This document shows positions 63,095 through 64,000 of a DNA stretch of 64,000 nucleotides, piece after piece. The stretch's first letter is position 1. Each line of letters opens with the position of its first letter. The translations under genes and the position numbers were made by a program. The notes beneath the pieces were generated by a model. That model was not told where the DNA came from, ran no database searches, and saw only the letters and a program-made list of their open reading frames with translations. Source of the stretch: a virus; IMG/VR virus record IMGVR_UViG_3300032562_000004, positions 171,813 to 235,812 of that record, one strand, 5' to 3'.

Positions 63095-64000
63095 TTAGTA
63101 ATTAAAACTTGCTCTAGGGTAAGTTTGTCCCGTTACGGGCCTTGGACCTACTACATACCCTGGAAAAACAGGGCCTTGAGTTGATTGGCTAAACAACGCG
63201 GCAATAGCTGTTCCAATTGGGCTACCTAATCCAGTACATGCATCCCAGCCAGGAGTTGCGCTATATCCAGTAGATAAATTAGATGCGTTATCGCCTACAG
63301 TTATATCGTTAAATGCTTGGTGATTATTATAAAATAATGTATTCAATAATCCACCTTGTCTTCCGTAAAGTTGTATTAATCTAGCAATCATGCCAGCATA
63401 TAATGGACAACAAGCACTGGTTCCACCATACTGACTAAATGTATTGCCAGTGCCCCAATAAAATTGATATCCTGTATTTGGATCAGAATTGCCGGCAACA
63501 TCAGGTACTCCGCGTACTGTTAAAGGAGATACTGTTCCAGCCGGATATAATTTTGTTGTTAACCCCACTTGAAACGCTGGCTTGGCGTTATAAACACTTT
63601 TGCCACCGCCCGAAGGAGTCCAAGTTACTTCGCTAGTAATTGTAGTTCCGCTTATTTGAAGTGTTGTTCCGCCGCAACCTAATACATAAGGACTGGACGC
63701 TGGAAATAGTACTTCGGGAGACGAACTTGCCCAAGTTGAACCTTCGTCACCTGATGCTACACATACTGGGATACCAATAACTACTGCTTGAGCTAGTACT
63801 GCATTCATAGAAGCTATAGAGCCCGAAGACCAATAAGTTGTTTCGCCTGCGCCCCAACTTATAGTAAGAACACAAGGGTTATTAACAGTATCGTGTATTG
63901 CTGTATTAATTGGGTCGTACCAATCAGGTCCTGGTACAGGACTACTATCACCGCCACCATATCCAAAATACATGGCTATTGTAGCATTTGGAGCTACTCC
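63095..64000 (-). CDS. Sedolisin-type (S53) serine peptidase, N-terminus beyond the window
   Basis: The frame is open to the right edge. Seen: VAPNATIAMYFGYGGG at the edge, PVCVASGDEGS (oxyanion Asp region, SGDxG), FSQYGGTSACCPLYAGM with the catalytic Ser in GTSA, and the C-terminal calcium site DITVGDNASNL...ATPGWDACTGLGSPIG. These are the kumamolisin/sedolisin signatures. The catalytic Glu-Asp pair would lie upstream of the part shown. After the peptidase a 30-residue tail ends ...PRASFNY. As it is next to a fibre gene, a virion-attached protease is possible. Confidence 0.88.
   Translation of the reverse strand, partial: GVAPNATIAMYFGYGGGDSSPVPGPDWYDPINTAIHDTVNNPCVLTISWGAGETTYWSSGSIASMNAVLAQAVVIGIPVCVASGDEGSTWASSSPEVLFPASSPYVLGCGGTTLQISGTTITSEVTWTPSGGGKSVYNAKPAFQVGLTTKLYPAGTVSPLTVRGVPDVAGNSDPNTGYQFYWGTGNTFSQYGGTSACCPLYAGMIARLIQLYGRQGGLLNTLFYNNHQAFNDITVGDNASNLSTGYSATPGWDACTGLGSPIGTAIAALFSQSTQGPVFPGYVVGPRPVTGQTYPRASFNY

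Overview
The window is an AT-rich stretch of a large tailed-phage (Caudoviricetes) genome with a T4-like replication core. It encodes a family B DNA polymerase, gp45-type sliding clamp, gp44-type clamp loader, T4-type RNase H, PhoH, a GroES-like co-chaperonin and a DsbA-like protein, and it uses CTAAATA/TATAAATA late-promoter motifs. Almost all genes lie on the minus strand with short ATGA-type overlaps. Only PhoH and two homing-endonuclease cassettes are on the plus strand. The genes resemble T4-like phages of marine and freshwater Gram-negative bacteria. A circularly permuted (two-piece) tmRNA points to an alpha- or betaproteobacterial host, but the host is not proven. No capsid, portal, terminase or sheath gene is inside the window, so the genome is considerably larger.

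Layout, left to right. 0-6.4 kb: a cut sugar-type SDR, an outer-membrane beta-barrel gene, the permuted tmRNA, a cold-shock protein, a tRNA with CAT anticodon, small hypotheticals and three related GIY-YIG homing endonucleases. 6.3-26 kb: a metabolic block with RNase H, MetK, QueE, QueD, FolE, a phosphoribosyltransferase, two MazG-like proteins, a nucleotide-sugar/glycan cluster (epimerase, truncated UDP-sugar dehydrogenase, SDR, cupins, C-methyltransferase, glycosyltransferases, cytidylyltransferases, MDR and Gfo/Idh oxidoreductases) and a 560-residue TGT-like protein that is best read as DpdA. 25.5-31 kb: clamp, DNA polymerase, DsbA-like gene and an unexplained structured locus. 31-46 kb: late genes, including a run of multidomain proteins (KOW-like, deaminase-GNAT-ParB, GP88-like, nucleotidyltransferase-metalloprotease), some with N-termini like T4 capsid-targeting peptides, plus a Dps-like ferritin and two asparagine-synthetase-like PP-loop proteins. 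46-54 kb: ClpA-like unfoldase, DnaJ-like protein and a lysis block (holin, lipoproteins, spanin-like pair, GH19 endolysin). 54-64 kb: conserved hypotheticals, PhoH, HAD phosphatase, gp44, co-chaperonin, a DnaE-palm-like fragment, a tail-fibre-like protein and a sedolisin-type peptidase cut by the right edge.

How the genes fit together. FolE, QueD, QueE and DpdA form most of a pathway that would place a 7-deazaguanine in phage DNA; QueC is not seen here. MetK can feed SAM to QueE and the methyltransferases. tmRNA, ClpA, DnaJ and the co-chaperonin suggest a phage-encoded protein quality-control set. The promoters are informative: several good sigma70-type promoters (35 box, N17, 10 box) sit exactly 6-7 bases from an ATG, and several late-type boxes sit 4-7 bases from an ATG with no ribosome-binding site. 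This predicts widespread leaderless transcripts. A repeated, covarying 5'-terminal stem-loop precedes two unrelated homing-endonuclease genes and occurs a third time without one.
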